A DNA stretch of 14,832 nt from Bdellovibrionales bacterium (lineage in GTDB: Bacteria; Bdellovibrionota; Bacteriovoracia; Bacteriovoracales; Bacteriovoracaceae): assembly GCA_023250775.1 (NCBI GenBank), contig JAHFAA010000030.1, forward strand, positions 1 through 14,832, read 5' to 3'. The position numbers were made by a program, and so were the translations under genes. Below the pieces are notes generated by a model. It ran no database searches, was not told the DNA's origin, and saw only the letters and a program-made list of their open reading frames with translations. Shown here one piece after another: positions 13,821-14,832 of this stretch. Each line of letters begins with the position of its first letter. The first letter of the stretch is position 1.

Positions 13821-14832
13821 TGCCCGCCAACCTACCGCCTGCGATCAACGATGTCGATTTTCTCCGTTCGCTTAAAAAATCAAAAATCTTTCTTCATTTT
13901 AGTGACGGCACAACCTTCAAAGGATTTATTAACAAAGACCACAACGATCCCATTCTCAAAACGGGAATTTGGGGAGAGGCGGCCTTTACCACGGGGATGA
14001 GCGGCTACGAAGAAACTGCCACCGATCCTTCCTTCTTGGGCCAGCATATTATTTACACCACGGCCCATGTTGGAAACTATCCTTCTGAAGCGAAAGTACG
14101 CCAATCAAAAAAGTGCCATGCCACATCTCTCATCGCCCGCAATTTTAGCTACAACGAATTTTTTGCAACCTGTGACATTCCTCTTATTTCGGGAGTAGAC
14201 ACTCGTGCCCTGACACGTTACATGACCAAGACCAAGGACCATCATTCAATCCTTTCAACAGACGCGCGGCCTCCTAAAAAGGAGGCCTTTTCAAATGCGC
14301 CTTACATTTATAGCGATCTTCACCGTGTCTCTCAAAATCTGCCCGTTGTTTTACGTCCGGGTGAGAATCCCATTGTTGTCATTAACTATGGCGTGAAGGA
14401 AGCGATTTTAAGTGAGCTATACAAGTTAGAGCGTCCCTTGGTGACTGTTCCGTACGATACCAGCGCGAAGAATATTTTGGCCTATCAACCATCACTGGTG
14501 TTTTTAACCAATGGCCCGGGGGACCCTCGCACTTATAAAGAACAGATCAAGGTTGTCGAAGAGCTTCTCAAAACGCCCACACCGATCCGTGGGATTTGTC
14601 TCGGCCATCAACTGATCACCCTGGCCCTCGGGGCAAAAATTATCAAACTGCCGTTTGGCCAACGGGGCGCCAATCATCCCGTTTTTGATCATCAAAATGG
14701 CAATATCGTGATCACCAGCCAAAACCATGGGTATGCTGCCGATTATGATTCGCTTAAAGGTCTTGCCGGCCCCGTTGTTACTCATACCAGCTTATTCGAT
14801 CACTCTGTTGAGGGACTGGCGTTAATTTCAGG
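13821..14832 (+). CDS. carA: Carbamoyl-phosphate synthase small (glutaminase) subunit, 3' end off the window
   Basis: Hydrolyses glutamine and channels ammonia to the large subunit CarB for carbamoyl phosphate, the substrate of the neighbouring PyrB. I translated 337 residues; the usual length is about 370-390, so roughly 40 are missing. The N-terminal domain has the GYEETATDPSF (63-73), HVGNY (83-87) and SGVDTRALTRYM (124-135) signatures. The class I amidotransferase domain has LTNGPGDP (229-236), the nucleophile C260 in GICLGHQL, FGQRGANHPV (279-288) and SQNHGYAAD (300-308). The usual His after FG is Gln here (FGQRG), and the stretch between the two domains (136-180) is divergent from typical CarA. 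GAGGAG lies six bases before the ATG. It is co-transcribed with pyrB across a 33-base gap. Confidence 0.96.
14268..14291 (+). other. Terminator-like hairpin inside carA
   Basis: GGCCTCCT (14268-14275) and AGGAGGCC (14280-14287) form a perfect eight-base stem around a four-A loop, followed directly by TTTT (14288-14291). It sits in codons for the stretch linking the two CarA domains (residues about 150-157). By shape it is a Rho-independent terminator, though its U-run is short. The right arm also contains an AAGGAGG sequence. Confidence 0.5.

Noticed and set aside
1..14832. CRISPR array, tRNA, rRNA, insertion sequence or prophage signs
   Set aside because: No regularly spaced repeats, tRNA-like clover-leaf, transposase, integrase or terminal inverted repeats were seen on either strand.

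Overview
The window is a compact bacterial chromosomal segment at roughly 46-47% GC. It carries twelve protein-coding genes (two run off the ends), short intergenic gaps, and no tRNA, rRNA, CRISPR array or insertion sequence that I could see. Gene content (a CarD regulator beside gltX, sucC-sucD-ndk in one run, a bitopic GYF-domain protein, small exported proteins and a Tyr-rich lipoprotein) and the frequent GGCC/GCC usage suggest a Gram-negative of the Bdellovibrionota or a related delta-type lineage. That placement is inferred from style, not from a diagnostic marker.

Layout. Positions 1-1435 (minus): 5' part of gltX (glutamyl-tRNA synthetase) preceded by a CarD/CdnL-type RNA polymerase-binding regulator with a strong promoter. 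Positions 1531-4840 (minus): sucC and sucD (succinyl-CoA synthetase), ndk (nucleoside diphosphate kinase), then a small exported protein with its own near-consensus promoter. Positions 4999-5889 (plus): a metallo-beta-lactamase-fold hydrolase whose end overlaps, tail to tail, a minus-strand gene for a single-span membrane protein with an N-terminal GYF domain (5882-7636). Positions 7765-8673 (plus): an arginase/formimidoylglutamase-family hydrolase, divergent from the GYF gene through interlocked promoters. Positions 8750-9511 (minus): a Tyr-rich lipoprotein with a strong terminator. Positions 9778-12741 (minus): an unknown protein with a possible nuclease-like core, a HAD/GmhB-type phosphatase carrying a novel N-terminal extension, and a monofunctional peptidoglycan glycosyltransferase. 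Positions 12822-14832 (plus): pyrB and the 5' part of carA, the start of a pyrimidine operon.

Function. Most of the window is core metabolism: TCA-cycle substrate-level phosphorylation and NTP balancing (sucCD, ndk), translation (gltX), pyrimidine synthesis (CarA supplies carbamoyl phosphate to PyrB) and envelope building (mtgA and possibly the GmhB-like protein). The poorly understood genes are the 351-residue protein at 11686-12741, the N-terminal domain of the HAD protein, the GYF membrane protein, the small exported protein and the Tyr-rich lipoprotein. I see no convincing new defence or mobile system. The best leads are the possible nuclease fold at 11686-12741, the altered zinc site and extra domain of the GmhB-like enzyme, the interlocked promoters near 7700, and a terminator-like hairpin inside carA.
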